NCBI GenBank assembly: GCA_002382755.1
Contig: DFZT01000053.1
Span: forward strand, 1 to 61,443
DNA: 61,443 nucleotides
Origin: Firmicutes bacterium UBA4049
GTDB lineage: Bacteria > Bacillota > Desulfotomaculia > Desulfotomaculales > Nap2-2B
Direction: 5' to 3'
In this document: one piece after another, positions 43,150-50,961 of the stretch
How positions within the stretch are numbered: position 1 is the stretch's first letter
Layout of the letters: the number at the start of each line of letters is the position of its first letter
Notes under the pieces: generated by a model
The model's database searches: none
Told to the model about the DNA's origin: nothing
What the model saw: the letters and a program-made list of their open reading frames with translations, nothing else
Program-made: the position numbers and the translations under genes

Positions 43150-43752
43150 TTACTCTATTTCACGCCTTCCTTCAAGGGCTCTGGTCAGGGTTACCTCGTC
43201 GGCATATTCAACGCTAGCCCCCATGGGCAGGCCGTATGCCAGGCGGGTTACTTTTATTCCCATAGGCTTAATCAACTGGGACAGGAACAAAGAAGTAGCT
43301 TCACCTTCGATATTGGGGTTGGTCGCCAGAATAACTTCTTTAATCGTCCCTCCCTGAAGCCTGTTTAAAAGCTGCTTTATGGTGAGTTCATCCGGACCGA
43401 TATTGTCACGGGGAGAAATAGCGCCGTGCAGAACATGGTACAGCCCCTTGAAGCCCCTGACTTTCTCTATCGCTGAAACGTCTTTGGGTTCTTCAACTAT
43501 ACATAAAATATCCCTGTTTCTCCGCCGATCGCTGCAGATTTGACACAGCTGGGCATCGGTCAGGTTAGCGCAAACGGAACAGTAGCGGATATTCTTTCTG
43601 GCTTCCAGCATGGCGGATGCCAGGTTTTGAGTTACCTGCGCAGGGGCGTTTAACAAGTAAAGGGCCATGCGCTGCGCGCTTTTCGGACCCACACCCGGCA
43701 GACCGGCAAGTTCATCAATTAAGCGGGTAATTGATGCCCCGTAATACTTCAA
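43150..43752 (-). CDS. recR: Recombination protein RecR
   Basis: The start is TTG 43750-43752 (LKYYGASITRLIDELAG) because AGGAGAG lies 8 bases upstream; the frame from 43794 would overlap ybaB. The 201-residue protein has a helix-hairpin-helix (LPGVGPKSAQRMA), a four-cysteine zinc finger (YCSVCANLTDAQLCQIC) and a Toprim domain (ILCIVEEPKDVSAIE). RecR with RecO/RecF loads RecA at gaps. It follows ybaB, the standard dnaX-ybaB-recR operon. Confidence 0.95.
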   Translation of the reverse strand: MKYYGASITRLIDELAGLPGVGPKSAQRMALYLLNAPAQVTQNLASAMLEARKNIRYCSVCANLTDAQLCQICSDRRRNRDILCIVEEPKDVSAIEKVRGFKGLYHVLHGAISPRDNIGPDELTIKQLLNRLQGGTIKEVILATNPNIEGEATSLFLSQLIKPMGIKVTRLAYGLPMGASVEYADEVTLTRALEGRREIE

Positions 43753-43765
43753 ATCAAACTCTCTC

Positions 43766-44080
43766 CTAAAAGAGCCCGGGCAGTTTAAGACCACCTGTAA
43801 GCTTGCTCATTTCATTGTTGACCATATCCCGCGATTGGCTGAGAGCGCCGTTGACCGCCGCCATAATAAGGTCCTGAAGTATTTCGACATCTTCAGGGTT
43901 AACCGCTTCCGGCTTTATTTCTATTGAGAGCAACTCCTGCTTCCCGTTTACTACCGCTTTAACCACGCCTCCGCCGGCGGTACAGTCAACTGTTCTGTTG
44001 CCCAATTCCTCCTGCATCTTGGCCATATCGGCCTGCATCTTCTGGACTTGTTTCATCATCTTACTCATATTCATGGACAC
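43766..44080 (-). CDS. YbaB/EbfC nucleoid-associated protein
   Basis: The 104-residue protein shows MSKMMKQVQKMQADMAKMQEELG, VDCTAGGGVVKAVVNGKQEL and EDVEILQDLIMAAVNGAL, typical of EbfC dimers that bind DNA. It lies between dnaX and recR, probably cotranscribed with both. Confidence 0.95.
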   Translation of the reverse strand: MSMNMSKMMKQVQKMQADMAKMQEELGNRTVDCTAGGGVVKAVVNGKQELLSIEIKPEAVNPEDVEILQDLIMAAVNGALSQSRDMVNNEMSKLTGGLKLPGLF

Positions 44081-44128
44081 TGGCTACATCCCCCTAACAA
44101 ATAAAATCATCTAAGCCTGCCATTCAGG

Positions 44129-45937
44129 CTAACGCTTATCGTCCTTATTTAGTCCGAACAGGCCCAGTGTGTCACCGGAGCTTAACTCCTGTTCCTGCTC
44201 AGGCAGATCATAATGTCCCGGTGGTTCACTGCAGGCCAGGCGGATATGTAAATCATGTTTAAAGAAAGAGGTTACCAGTCTTAGAATCGACTCCATATTC
44301 TCTGTTGTTCCTAAATAATCTTTAAATATTTCATTTTCCCTTGAAAAAGCTATTGTCAGGCAGCCGTCTTTGAACTGTTCGGGCCAACTTCTTGACAGGT
44401 ACATGTGCATCGGCAAATTTGTTTTTTTAGTTATCTTAAGAAAATCCGTCCATTTTGAAGATACCTGGCTGAAGAAAACCTCATCATCCGATGCTTCAGG
44501 AGCCTTGCTGATTGCCTCCTGTCTTAAAAGGGGATTTTCATCAACTCTAACTTCCTGCACCTTTCCGGTTGCCGCAGAAAATTCCTGTTTTACCAGGGGA
44601 TTTTCACCAGCTCCGAGGACAGTCTGGTCAGGCCGATCCACGGGCGTTTTCCTGATCGGCTTTTTCCGGCCGGCAATTCCCTTTTTTTGAGGCTTGTCTT
44701 CTTTTATTTCCTCTGTTTTTTCTTTAACAGCGTTGCTTTCCTTGATGTCTGTTTCTTTTGCGGCGGAAAACCCGTTGAACGCGGATTTACGGATCAAATC
44801 AGAAATTTCTTCCAGTCTTGCAACCCGTTGGACAAGGTCCATTTCGGGACCGGAAACCGCTGTATGCGTGGCCCTGATTAGCGCTACTTCAAGAAGAATC
44901 CTGGGCTGAGAGCTCCATTTCATTTCCTGCTCGGTCTTGCCAAGTAGTTGAAGCAGGCTGAGCAGTTGTTCCTGTCCTAAAAAACCGGTTATGCGGGCAA
45001 CACGTTCCCTTTCGGTTGAGCTCAACTCCTCTTTTGCGTCGGGAGAAATAAGCAGCAGAAGAATTCTCCTTAATAAGGCCATCAGCTCGCGCACAAAGGT
45101 GCGCAGGTCTTTCCCTTGTTCAACCAAAGAGCTTACTATTTGCAAAAGGAGCTTTGTATTTCCTGAACCTAGCGCAGAAGCGGCCTCGTCCAATAAATCT
45201 TCCCTTACCGTACCAAGAAGCTGATGCACGTCATCAAGTGTAACCTTATTGCCTCCTAATGCGCTGACCTGATCCCAAATACTCAGGGCATCTCTTAAAC
45301 TCCCTTCGGAATAGCGGGCGATCATGTAAAGCACACCGTCTTCCGCCCCGGCTTTAGTTTCAGCAATAACCTCCTGCAAACGGCCCAAAATATGCTGACT
45401 GCTCAGCCGGCGGAAATCAAACCTCTGGCAGCGCGACAGTATCGTCAGGGGAACTTTATTGGGCTCAGTCGTGGCCAGAATAAATACAACATGCGAGGGC
45501 GGCTCCTCCAAGGTTTTGAGGAGGGCGTTGAATGCTTCCGTAGTGAGCATGTGCACTTCGTCAATTATATAAACCTTGTATTTGCCCGATGCCGGTGAAA
45601 ACCCTATCCTTTCCCTCAACTCGCGGATTTCGTCAATCCCCCGGTGCGAGGCGGCGTCAATTTCGATAACATCCATGGAAGCTCCGGTGGTTACCTCCTG
45701 GCAGTTAACGCATATATTGCAGGGTTCAGCGCCGCTTCGCTGCCGGCAGTTAAGCGCTTTGGCCAGGACTTTGGCAGTGCTGGTCTTCCCTGTCCCCCGG
45801 GGACCGCAAAAGAGATAAGCATGACTTTCCTTTTCGGCTATGAGGGCGTTTTGAAGTGTTTTCGTAATATGTTCCTGACCGACTATCTGCTCAAAAAGCT
45901 GAGGCCGCCACTTTCTATACAGGGCAAGATATGTCAT
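44129..45937 (-). CDS. dnaX: DNA polymerase III gamma/tau subunit
   Basis: The 602-residue clamp-loader ATPase has Walker A GPRGTGKT (residues 45-52), the zinc module cysteines in LNCRQRSGAEPCNICVNC, Walker B VYIIDEVHML and the ATTEPNKVPLTILSRCQRF sensor region. The tail (about 370-470) is a charged, lysine/glutamate-rich linker and then a domain III/V-like C-terminus. I see no long A/T slip site that would force a short gamma form. It lies just downstream of SRP RNA and heads dnaX-ybaB-recR. Confidence 0.95.
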   Translation of the reverse strand: MTYLALYRKWRPQLFEQIVGQEHITKTLQNALIAEKESHAYLFCGPRGTGKTSTAKVLAKALNCRQRSGAEPCNICVNCQEVTTGASMDVIEIDAASHRGIDEIRELRERIGFSPASGKYKVYIIDEVHMLTTEAFNALLKTLEEPPSHVVFILATTEPNKVPLTILSRCQRFDFRRLSSQHILGRLQEVIAETKAGAEDGVLYMIARYSEGSLRDALSIWDQVSALGGNKVTLDDVHQLLGTVREDLLDEAASALGSGNTKLLLQIVSSLVEQGKDLRTFVRELMALLRRILLLLISPDAKEELSSTERERVARITGFLGQEQLLSLLQLLGKTEQEMKWSSQPRILLEVALIRATHTAVSGPEMDLVQRVARLEEISDLIRKSAFNGFSAAKETDIKESNAVKEKTEEIKEDKPQKKGIAGRKKPIRKTPVDRPDQTVLGAGENPLVKQEFSAATGKVQEVRVDENPLLRQEAISKAPEASDDEVFFSQVSSKWTDFLKITKKTNLPMHMYLSRSWPEQFKDGCLTIAFSRENEIFKDYLGTTENMESILRLVTSFFKHDLHIRLACSEPPGHYDLPEQEQELSSGDTLGLFGLNKDDKR

Positions 45938-46035
45938 TTAAAAATCCTTCCTCTTTCGCTAAAAAAAGAAAGAGCTGCAAAAGGTACAATTATTACAAAG
46001 AACCACCTCAATAGGCAGCTCTTTTCAAAGATACT

Positions 46036-46308
46036 GGCCGTGCACCTGCCTCCGAGAAATGGCTTCCGGGCGAAACCTGTACTGGTTTTCTCTTGCCAGG
46101 CAACCTTGCGGCACCCGGAGGTTCTTTCTTAGTGCTGCTTCCGTCAAGACCTGACACGGTTCAAAAGTCTCCGCCGCGCAAGACCCAACCGTCATCGCTC
46201 CTTGCAAACAGGCCGGACCCCACAAGTCATACCCTCGGGCAGGAATTCAACCCCGCTATAGCGGGTTGCGGGTTTTAGGGCACCGCTACCTCCCCATCTA
46301 GCACGGCC
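46036..46308 (-). ncRNA. ffs: Signal recognition particle RNA, large Bacillus type
   Basis: On the minus strand the molecule begins GGCCGTGC, then GGGGAGGTAGCGGTGCCC (Alu domain), and continues through GTGTCAGGTCTTGACGGAA and GCAGCACTAAG (S domain with the GGAAGCAGC element). It ends GGTGCACGGCC, whose GCACGGCC closes with the 5' end. At about 270 nt, and placed directly upstream of dnaX, it matches the scRNA of Bacillus in sequence and setting. Confidence 0.92.
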
Positions 46309-46338
46309 ATATTTAATTAAACATCATACTAAACATTT

Positions 46339-46434
46339 TGGCGGAGAGAGAGGGATTCGAACCCCCGAGACAAGTTTTATGCCCGTCTACTCGCTCTCCA
46401 GGCGAGCGCCTTCGACCAACTCGGCCATCTCTCC
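46339..46434 (-). tRNA. tRNA-Ser (GGA)
   Basis: On the minus strand acceptor GGAGAGA pairs with TCTCTCC. The anticodon arm CTCGC-CTGGAGA-GCGAG gives GGA, a long variable arm follows (serine class), and discriminator G with CCA is encoded. Confidence 0.95.
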
Positions 46435-46598
46435 ATGTGGTCTAATATCGTCTTAACCTTTTAATCCATCGTTTATTATACATTCGATTATGGTTAAATG
46501 CAAGTATTTGGCGCGCGCCGGACAAGCCTGCGCCATGCGCCGTTTATCATCAGCTCAAAGTTTGCGGCAGGCCGCATATAAAGAAACTGAAGCGCCGT

Positions 46599-46961
46599 TT
46601 AAGGCTGGTTTGAGTTTTTTAAGATCTCGCATGTATTTTTATTTTGGGATTCAATTTTCTTATTTCTTTTTAGATTACCTGTAAAATACTGGGTGACAAT
46701 TACCGAACCCAGAATAAGAAATACGACACCGGTGGCACGGTTAATAATAGCCGGGCTAATAATTTTTGCCAGAGCAACTCCTACAGTAACCTCAATTAAA
46801 ACGCATAAGCACAGAGCAAGGGCACTGCCTATAAAAACATACCAGCGGCGTGAGGGGCTGTTGCTGGTTATACATAATACTGCAACTTGAGTTTTGTCGC
46901 CAAGTTCGCAGATGACGATCAATAAAAATGTGGTTAACCAGGTAAGTATTTTCAGACTCAC
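46599..46961 (-). CDS. GDT1/TMEM165 (UPF0016) half-size cation transporter
   Basis: GTG 46959-46961 follows GGAGG. The 120-residue protein has three membrane spans and one copy of the family motif, ICELGDKTQ, in the first helix. Full-length GDT1 proteins have two such motifs in six helices and exchange Mn2+ or Ca2+ for protons. Here each half is a separate gene (see 46978-47292), so the two probably pair. The tail (residues 95-120) is basic and asparagine-rich. Confidence 0.88.
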   Translation of the reverse strand: MSLKILTWLTTFLLIVICELGDKTQVAVLCITSNSPSRRWYVFIGSALALCLCVLIEVTVGVALAKIISPAIINRATGVVFLILGSVIVTQYFTGNLKRNKKIESQNKNTCEILKNSNQP

Positions 46962-46977
46962 TCAATCTTCCTCCAAA

Positions 46978-47292
46978 TTAATTATTCAACTGAATGTTGC
47001 CAAGCAGCCCAAATACCAGCAGGGCGCCGAGCACTATGAAAACCACCCCGGAAACAAGCTGGATTATGGAAGGTTTAATAAAACGGGCAACAATATGAGC
47101 GCCTATGATTACCTCCAGAAAGGAAGTAAAAATAAGCGCCATTGCAGATCCAAGCGCGACCCAAAGAACATAAGCTGGTTTGGCCCCTGCCAGCAGCATG
47201 GTTGTAATCTGTGTTTTATCACCCATTTCAGATATAAAAACAATACTCAAAGAAGAAATTAATAAGCGCCAGCAATCTTTGGTTATTTTCAT
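46978..47292 (-). CDS. GDT1/TMEM165 (UPF0016) half-size cation transporter, partner
   Basis: Beginning at ATG 47290-47292 (MKITKDCWRLL), the 104-residue protein has three membrane spans and the second family motif, ISEMGDKTQ. An upstream extension to 47382 is open but unlike the family. It ends 16 bases before the start of the other half on the same strand. A manganese (yybP-ykoY) riboswitch was looked for upstream and not seen. Confidence 0.88.
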   Translation of the reverse strand: MKITKDCWRLLISSLSIVFISEMGDKTQITTMLLAGAKPAYVLWVALGSAMALIFTSFLEVIIGAHIVARFIKPSIIQLVSGVVFIVLGALLVFGLLGNIQLNN

Positions 47293-47588
47293 GTTCTGTT
47301 CTATCCGCCCTTGTTTTAAAGGTAATCCCTCAATCTTTAAGGAAACGATTAAACCTGCTTTTAAAATTTTTTGTCTTACCATTCTATTCTTAGGAAAATG
47401 ATTGTGTTATAGGTTAATAGGTTAAAAACAATATTAACCGAACTTGTCCGTCTTTACATAACGGAATATTAATTAAAAATAAAAGACTGTTTTGGCCTTG
47501 CAAACTTGTATTTTTACTCTTTGTGTAATAAACTTTTTAGCAGAAAAACACCAGCCACAGGTAGAAAAATCCAGAAAGGAGCCAGACT

Positions 47589-48182
47589 GTGTCCGAAATC
47601 CTAGGCAAGCTCGAAAAACCGGAAGCTGAGAAATTCAAAACGGGGCGTAAATTATACCTGGCGCCGTTAGTCTTTGCCAAAAAAGACTCCCCGAAAGAAT
47701 ATGTTGAAAAGGTTGAGCAATACTGGAAACAGGTAGGGGAACACCTTGCAAACCTTGAGGGAAAGATTGGTAAGATAAAGAAGATATACCACGAATCCAA
47801 TTCCTTCAGCGGGGAACAGGGTTTGAGCATTATCCAGCAGATCAATGAAAAGGTCTACCCTTTGATTAAAGAAAAGTGCGATCAGGGCGCAGAAATGCAG
47901 GCGACGGAAGATTTGGAGCTGTTTACGCAAAGTCTTGACTGGAGCAACTGCCTTCGTGTGGTAATGACTCAAGCTGCATTTGAAATAATTTCAGAATTCT
48001 TCCGGGATATCAGCACAAAAAGATTCAACTATATAGCTCAGCAAATTGATGAAACCCTCGGAGAAAATGAAGCCGGCGCTTTGTTTATCAGCGAAGGACA
48101 TTCTGTGCAATTTTCTTCCGACATCCAAATATTTTATGTTTCACCGCCAATTTTGGATGAAATACGCCGCTGGGTTCCGTGA
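47589..48182 (+). CDS. Unknown soluble protein, 197 residues
   Basis: I do not recognise it. GTG 47589 follows AAAGGAG. The protein is highly charged and largely helical (for example EYVEKVEQYWKQVGEHLAN), with a C-terminal strand-rich segment NEAGALFISEGHSVQFSSDIQIFYVSP and DEIRRW. There is no signal peptide, membrane span or metal motif. It stands alone between divergent GDT1 genes and the zinc-ribbon gene. Confidence 0.75.
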   Translation: MSEILGKLEKPEAEKFKTGRKLYLAPLVFAKKDSPKEYVEKVEQYWKQVGEHLANLEGKIGKIKKIYHESNSFSGEQGLSIIQQINEKVYPLIKEKCDQGAEMQATEDLELFTQSLDWSNCLRVVMTQAAFEIISEFFRDISTKRFNYIAQQIDETLGENEAGALFISEGHSVQFSSDIQIFYVSPPILDEIRRWVP

Positions 48183-48346
48183 AAAAGCAAAAGAAAATGA
48201 TCCGGCGGAGCAAAATTCGTGACCTTCCTGTTAAAGCATGCTTGAATACAAAGTCTGAATAAAAAGCGGCAGTATTGCGGCATTAACAAAAAATGTAAGG
48301 CAGTTAATAGTCATTGTTTTACATAGTGAAAATTAATCTTTAATGC

Positions 48347-48375
48347 TTTACTTTTTCAAAAAGAAAAGGTAAAAT
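48347..48375 (+). promoter_or_regulatory. Possible promoter of the zinc-ribbon gene
   Basis: TTTACT (48347-48352), 17 bases, TAAAAT (48370-48375); the -35 is weak. It would give a leader of about 120 bases containing the SD-sequestering hairpin. Confidence 0.4.
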
Positions 48376-48457
48376 GGTTATGCTCAAATAACAGGTCTGA
48401 AGAGGTTTATTTCTCATCTACCAACTGCCTTAAGCGATAAGGAAGTCAAGGTCTGAG

Positions 48458-48502
48458 TGAATCCTCCGAACCTTTTGGGCAAATAATATTTAGGAGGATT
48501 CA
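48458..48502 (+). promoter_or_regulatory. Hairpin sequestering the Shine-Dalgarno of the zinc-ribbon gene
   Basis: TGAATCCTCC (48458-48467) is the exact complement of GGAGGATTCA (48493-48502), which is the Shine-Dalgarno of the gene starting at 48504. The loop is 25 bases. The 10-bp stem would block ribosome entry unless opened by temperature, a ligand, a protein or an alternative fold. Upstream, GGTCTGA occurs twice (48393-48399, 48450-48456), and ACTGCCTTA/TAAGGAAGT can form another stem. Confidence 0.7.
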
Positions 48503-48503
48503 A

Positions 48504-48812
48504 ATGTACGAAGACAAGATCCTGACTTGTCGTGAATGTGGCGTGGAATTTGTTTTTACCGCTTCAGAACAGGAGTTTTATGCGGAAAAGGGTTTCGCCA
48601 ATGAACCAGGCCGTTGCCCCCAGTGCAGAGCTGCCCGCAAGCAAAGAAAAAATTCGGGCGGTTTTGGCAGCCGCACAGCACGTCCTCAGCGAGAGATGTT
48701 TACAGTAATCTGCGGCGCATGTGGTGTTGAAACACAGGTACCCTTCCGCCCAAGTGAAGACCGCCCGGTTTATTGCCGCGATTGCTTCAATAAAAACAAA
48801 AACCGCTACTAA
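48504..48812 (+). CDS. Double zinc-ribbon protein
   Basis: The 102-residue protein has two cysteine-quartet modules: CRECGVEF with CPQC (residues 9-41), then CGACG with CRDC (about 71-95). A basic linker (AARKQRKNSGGFGSRTARP) joins them. The first module is the zf-trcl-type probable zinc ribbon and the second the CxxC-x17-CxxC type common in Firmicutes. A nucleic-acid or ribosome-binding role is plausible because of the basic linker, but unproven. Its Shine-Dalgarno is locked in a hairpin, so translation is probably regulated. Confidence 0.88.
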   Translation: MYEDKILTCRECGVEFVFTASEQEFYAEKGFANEPGRCPQCRAARKQRKNSGGFGSRTARPQREMFTVICGACGVETQVPFRPSEDRPVYCRDCFNKNKNRY

Positions 48813-48827
48813 AATTTAGAAAATCAA

Positions 48828-48857
48828 CTCCTTTACCGCATAGTAAAGGAGTTTTTT
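48828..48857 (+). terminator. Intrinsic terminator after the zinc-ribbon gene
   Basis: ACTCCTTTAC pairs with GTAAAGGAGT (10 bp, loop CGCATA), followed by a T-run. Confidence 0.85.
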
Positions 48858-48925
48858 ATTTTTTACCGGTGTTATCTTGAAGCATCTGTATATTTTTTAC
48901 CGGTGTTATCTTGAAGCATCTGTAT
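48858..48925. repeat. Two tandem copies of a 34-bp unit
   Basis: The unit beginning ATTTTTTACCGGTGTTATC occurs at 48858-48891 and again, identically, at 48892-48925. It lies at the decayed 3' end of the polX remnant. Confidence 0.9.
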
Positions 48926-49361
48926 ATTCCGGATAATTTCCTGCTCCGTTTTGGCGCCCGGACCCGGCAATTTGCGTATATGCCCACTTCTGGCCGTCCT
49001 GTCCGGTTCATCCAAAGATATTATCTTTAAATGTTCGAACAATATCCCGGCCTTTTTTGGGCCCGATACCCGGGAGGTTCATGATTTCCATCAGTCCCGG
49101 ATGAAATTCCCGGCGCATTTCTTCAAGTTTGCTCATCTTACCCATGCTCAATACTTCTTCAATCTTGGCGGCAATATTTTTACCAATTCCGGGAACATGA
49201 AGTAATTTCTTGCTGATCAAAAACTGCCCCACCGGTTTATCCAAACTGGCAATTGTCCTGGCCGCGCGCCGGGAAGCGCGGATCTTGAAAAAATCTTCAC
49301 CTTTAAATTCAAGTAAATCAGCCAGTTCCTGAAAAGCAAGGGCTATTTCAAAGTTCAGCAT
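48872..49361 (-). pseudogene. Frameshifted, truncated polX (family X DNA polymerase)
   Basis: From ATG 49359-49361 (MLNFEIALAFQELADLLE) the frame gives the 8-kDa-like domain and helix-hairpin-helix motifs HVPGIGKNIAAKIEEV and NLPGIGPKKGRDIV, then stops at 49008. The next frame continues the protein as SLDEPDRTARSGHIR, then KLPGPGAKTEQEIIRNIQML, so a single-base frameshift lies near 49015-49030. Everything beyond about 175 residues, including the polymerase and PHP domains of a roughly 570-residue PolX, is gone. The end contains the 34-bp tandem repeat. Confidence 0.85.
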
Positions 49362-49469
49362 GCAGGCGACTCCCCGTTGCCCCAACTTGGAAAAATGGTT
49401 TATAATTTATGAAGCATGACTGGCGGAATATACTATCGTTCATAAATATTTATAAATCAGGAGGTTTTT

Positions 49470-50243
49470 ATGCAGATAGGCCGTTTTCAGGATAAGACAG
49501 AAATATTCTATGGAGTAATCGAAGGAAATCAGGTTTTGCCGTTAGATGATCCTTTTGTATCTTTGGAACCCCGAACCGGAAAAACATACAGCCTTGAAGA
49601 ACTTGAAATTTTAGCCCCTTGCCAGCCGACTAAGGCTGTCTGCCTGGGCCTTAACTATCGTGACCACGCGGAAGAATTCAGGCTGCCGCTGCCTGAAGAG
49701 CCGTTAATCTTTCTAAAGCCGTCCACATCCGTAATAGGGCCCCTTAAACCGATAGTCTACGCTCCCTGGAGCCACCGGGTGGATTACGAGGCTGAACTGG
49801 CCGTGGTAATAAAAAAGACAGCGCATAATGTCAGGGAAGCAGAAGCAGACGAATACACACTCGGATATACCTGCGCCAATGATGTCACCGCACGGGATCT
49901 CCAGGGCAAGGACAAGCAGTGGACACGAGCCAAATCCTTTGATACTTTCTGCCCTTTGGGACCGCATATTGAAACCGATCTGGATCCCGACAATCAGGAA
50001 ATCTTTCTCTACCTCAACGGAGAATTAAAACAGCATTCTTCCACAAACCGGCTGATCTTCCCGGTGGCGACCCTGGTAGCCTTTATTTCCAGAGTAATGA
50101 CCCTGTTGCCCGGAGACGTTATTCTCACCGGCACACCTTCCGGTGTTGGCAAAATGAAACCGGGAGATATTGTCGAAGTGGTTATTCCCGGGATAGGCCG
50201 CCTTAAAAACCAAATGGCTGCAGCTGAAGATATCTCAGGTTAG
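49470..50243 (+). CDS. Fumarylacetoacetate hydrolase-family protein
   Basis: The 257-residue protein has the N-terminal small domain and the FAH fold: CLGLNYRDHAEE, PLIFLKPSTSVIGP, VDYEAELAVVI (metal ligand Glu), CANDVTARDLQ, WTRAKSFDTFCPLGP and LTGTPSGVGKMKPGD. Members include acylpyruvases, oxaloacetate decarboxylases and 2-hydroxyhepta-dienedioate isomerases; the substrate cannot be decided from sequence. ATG follows AGGAGG. It converges with the cupin gene (4-base overlap). Confidence 0.92.
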   Translation: MQIGRFQDKTEIFYGVIEGNQVLPLDDPFVSLEPRTGKTYSLEELEILAPCQPTKAVCLGLNYRDHAEEFRLPLPEEPLIFLKPSTSVIGPLKPIVYAPWSHRVDYEAELAVVIKKTAHNVREAEADEYTLGYTCANDVTARDLQGKDKQWTRAKSFDTFCPLGPHIETDLDPDNQEIFLYLNGELKQHSSTNRLIFPVATLVAFISRVMTLLPGDVILTGTPSGVGKMKPGDIVEVVIPGIGRLKNQMAAAEDISG

Positions 50244-50575
50244 TTCGAGTATTTCTTTAAATAATCTTCACGGATAGGGTAAAAGGCGTCGATTACTTTG
50301 CTGTCCGATATCGCCTTCGCAGAATGCTTTGCATTTGGAGAAATAATTACTACTGAGCCAGGTCCGAGTGTTTTGGTAACATTTTCAACAGTCAGTTCAA
50401 AGTCGCCTTCAATTACTGTTGTCACCTGTTCATGAGGATGAGAATGCTCCTGCAGTGAAGAGCCTTCTTGAATATTCCAGTAAGCAAGCGTCATATATTG
50501 TGAATGTACGAACTTTACCCTGAAACCTTGGACAACTTCTATTTCGGGTATTTGCTTAAGGTCTTTAAAATCCAT
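50240..50575 (-). CDS. Single-domain cupin protein
   Basis: The 111-residue cupin has EHSHPHEQVTTVIEGDFELTV (motif 1 with two His and one Glu) and LGPGSVVIISPNAKHSAKAI (motif 2 with His), a complete metal site. Small cupins of this kind are dioxygenases, isomerases or sensors; no specific function can be assigned. ATG at 50573-50575. Confidence 0.88.
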   Translation of the reverse strand: MDFKDLKQIPEIEVVQGFRVKFVHSQYMTLAYWNIQEGSSLQEHSHPHEQVTTVIEGDFELTVENVTKTLGPGSVVIISPNAKHSAKAISDSKVIDAFYPIREDYLKKYSN

Positions 50576-50628
50576 TACATTTCCCTCCCCCGGTAAGAAT
50601 CTGATTATTTATAAATCAACCAATAGAC

Positions 50629-50961
50629 CTAAAAAGATCTGGCTGCTTCGTCAGCAGAACTAAAAACAGGAAAGATAGTGGTAAATCCTGATAGGTCAAA
50701 AACCTCCCGGACCGTATCTTTAAGAGCGCACAGCGCTACTTTCCCTCCCATTGCCTTTGACTTTTTGGCTGCCATCAAAAGAACCCGCAAACCGGCGCTG
50801 CTGATATAATCCACCAAGTTAAAATCAATCAAAAAATCTTTTTTTTCGGAATCGATTAGGCCCAGCAGCCGTCTCTCCAGTACAGGCGCCGTATTGGAAT
50901 CTACTCTTCCTTCCAAAGTAAGAGCGCAGACCCTACCACGTTGGCTTTCCTTAATATTCAT
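50629..50961 (-). CDS. STAS-domain anti-sigma factor antagonist
   Basis: The 110-residue SpoIIAA/RsbV-like protein contains LTLEGRVDSNTAP and DFNLVDYISSAGLRVLL, with the phosphorylatable serine (about S55) before AGL. In partner switching the dephosphorylated form binds an anti-sigma kinase and frees a sigma factor. Its start overlaps the end of the SpoIIE-ATPase gene by 4 bases, so the two products are surely partners. Confidence 0.92.
   Translation of the reverse strand: MNIKESQRGRVCALTLEGRVDSNTAPVLERRLLGLIDSEKKDFLIDFNLVDYISSAGLRVLLMAAKKSKAMGGKVALCALKDTVREVFDLSGFTTIFPVFSSADEAARSF

Noticed and set aside
47293..47588. Manganese yybP-ykoY riboswitch upstream of the GDT1 pair
   Set aside because: The conserved AAAGGGGAGUA and matching loop elements are not seen on the minus strand.
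48858..48925. CRISPR-like repeat
   Set aside because: Only two copies, directly abutting with no spacer; it is a tandem duplication.
49005..49011. In-frame TGA in polX as a selenocysteine codon
   Set aside because: The homologous continuation is in a different frame, not downstream of the TGA in the same frame, so it is a frameshift.
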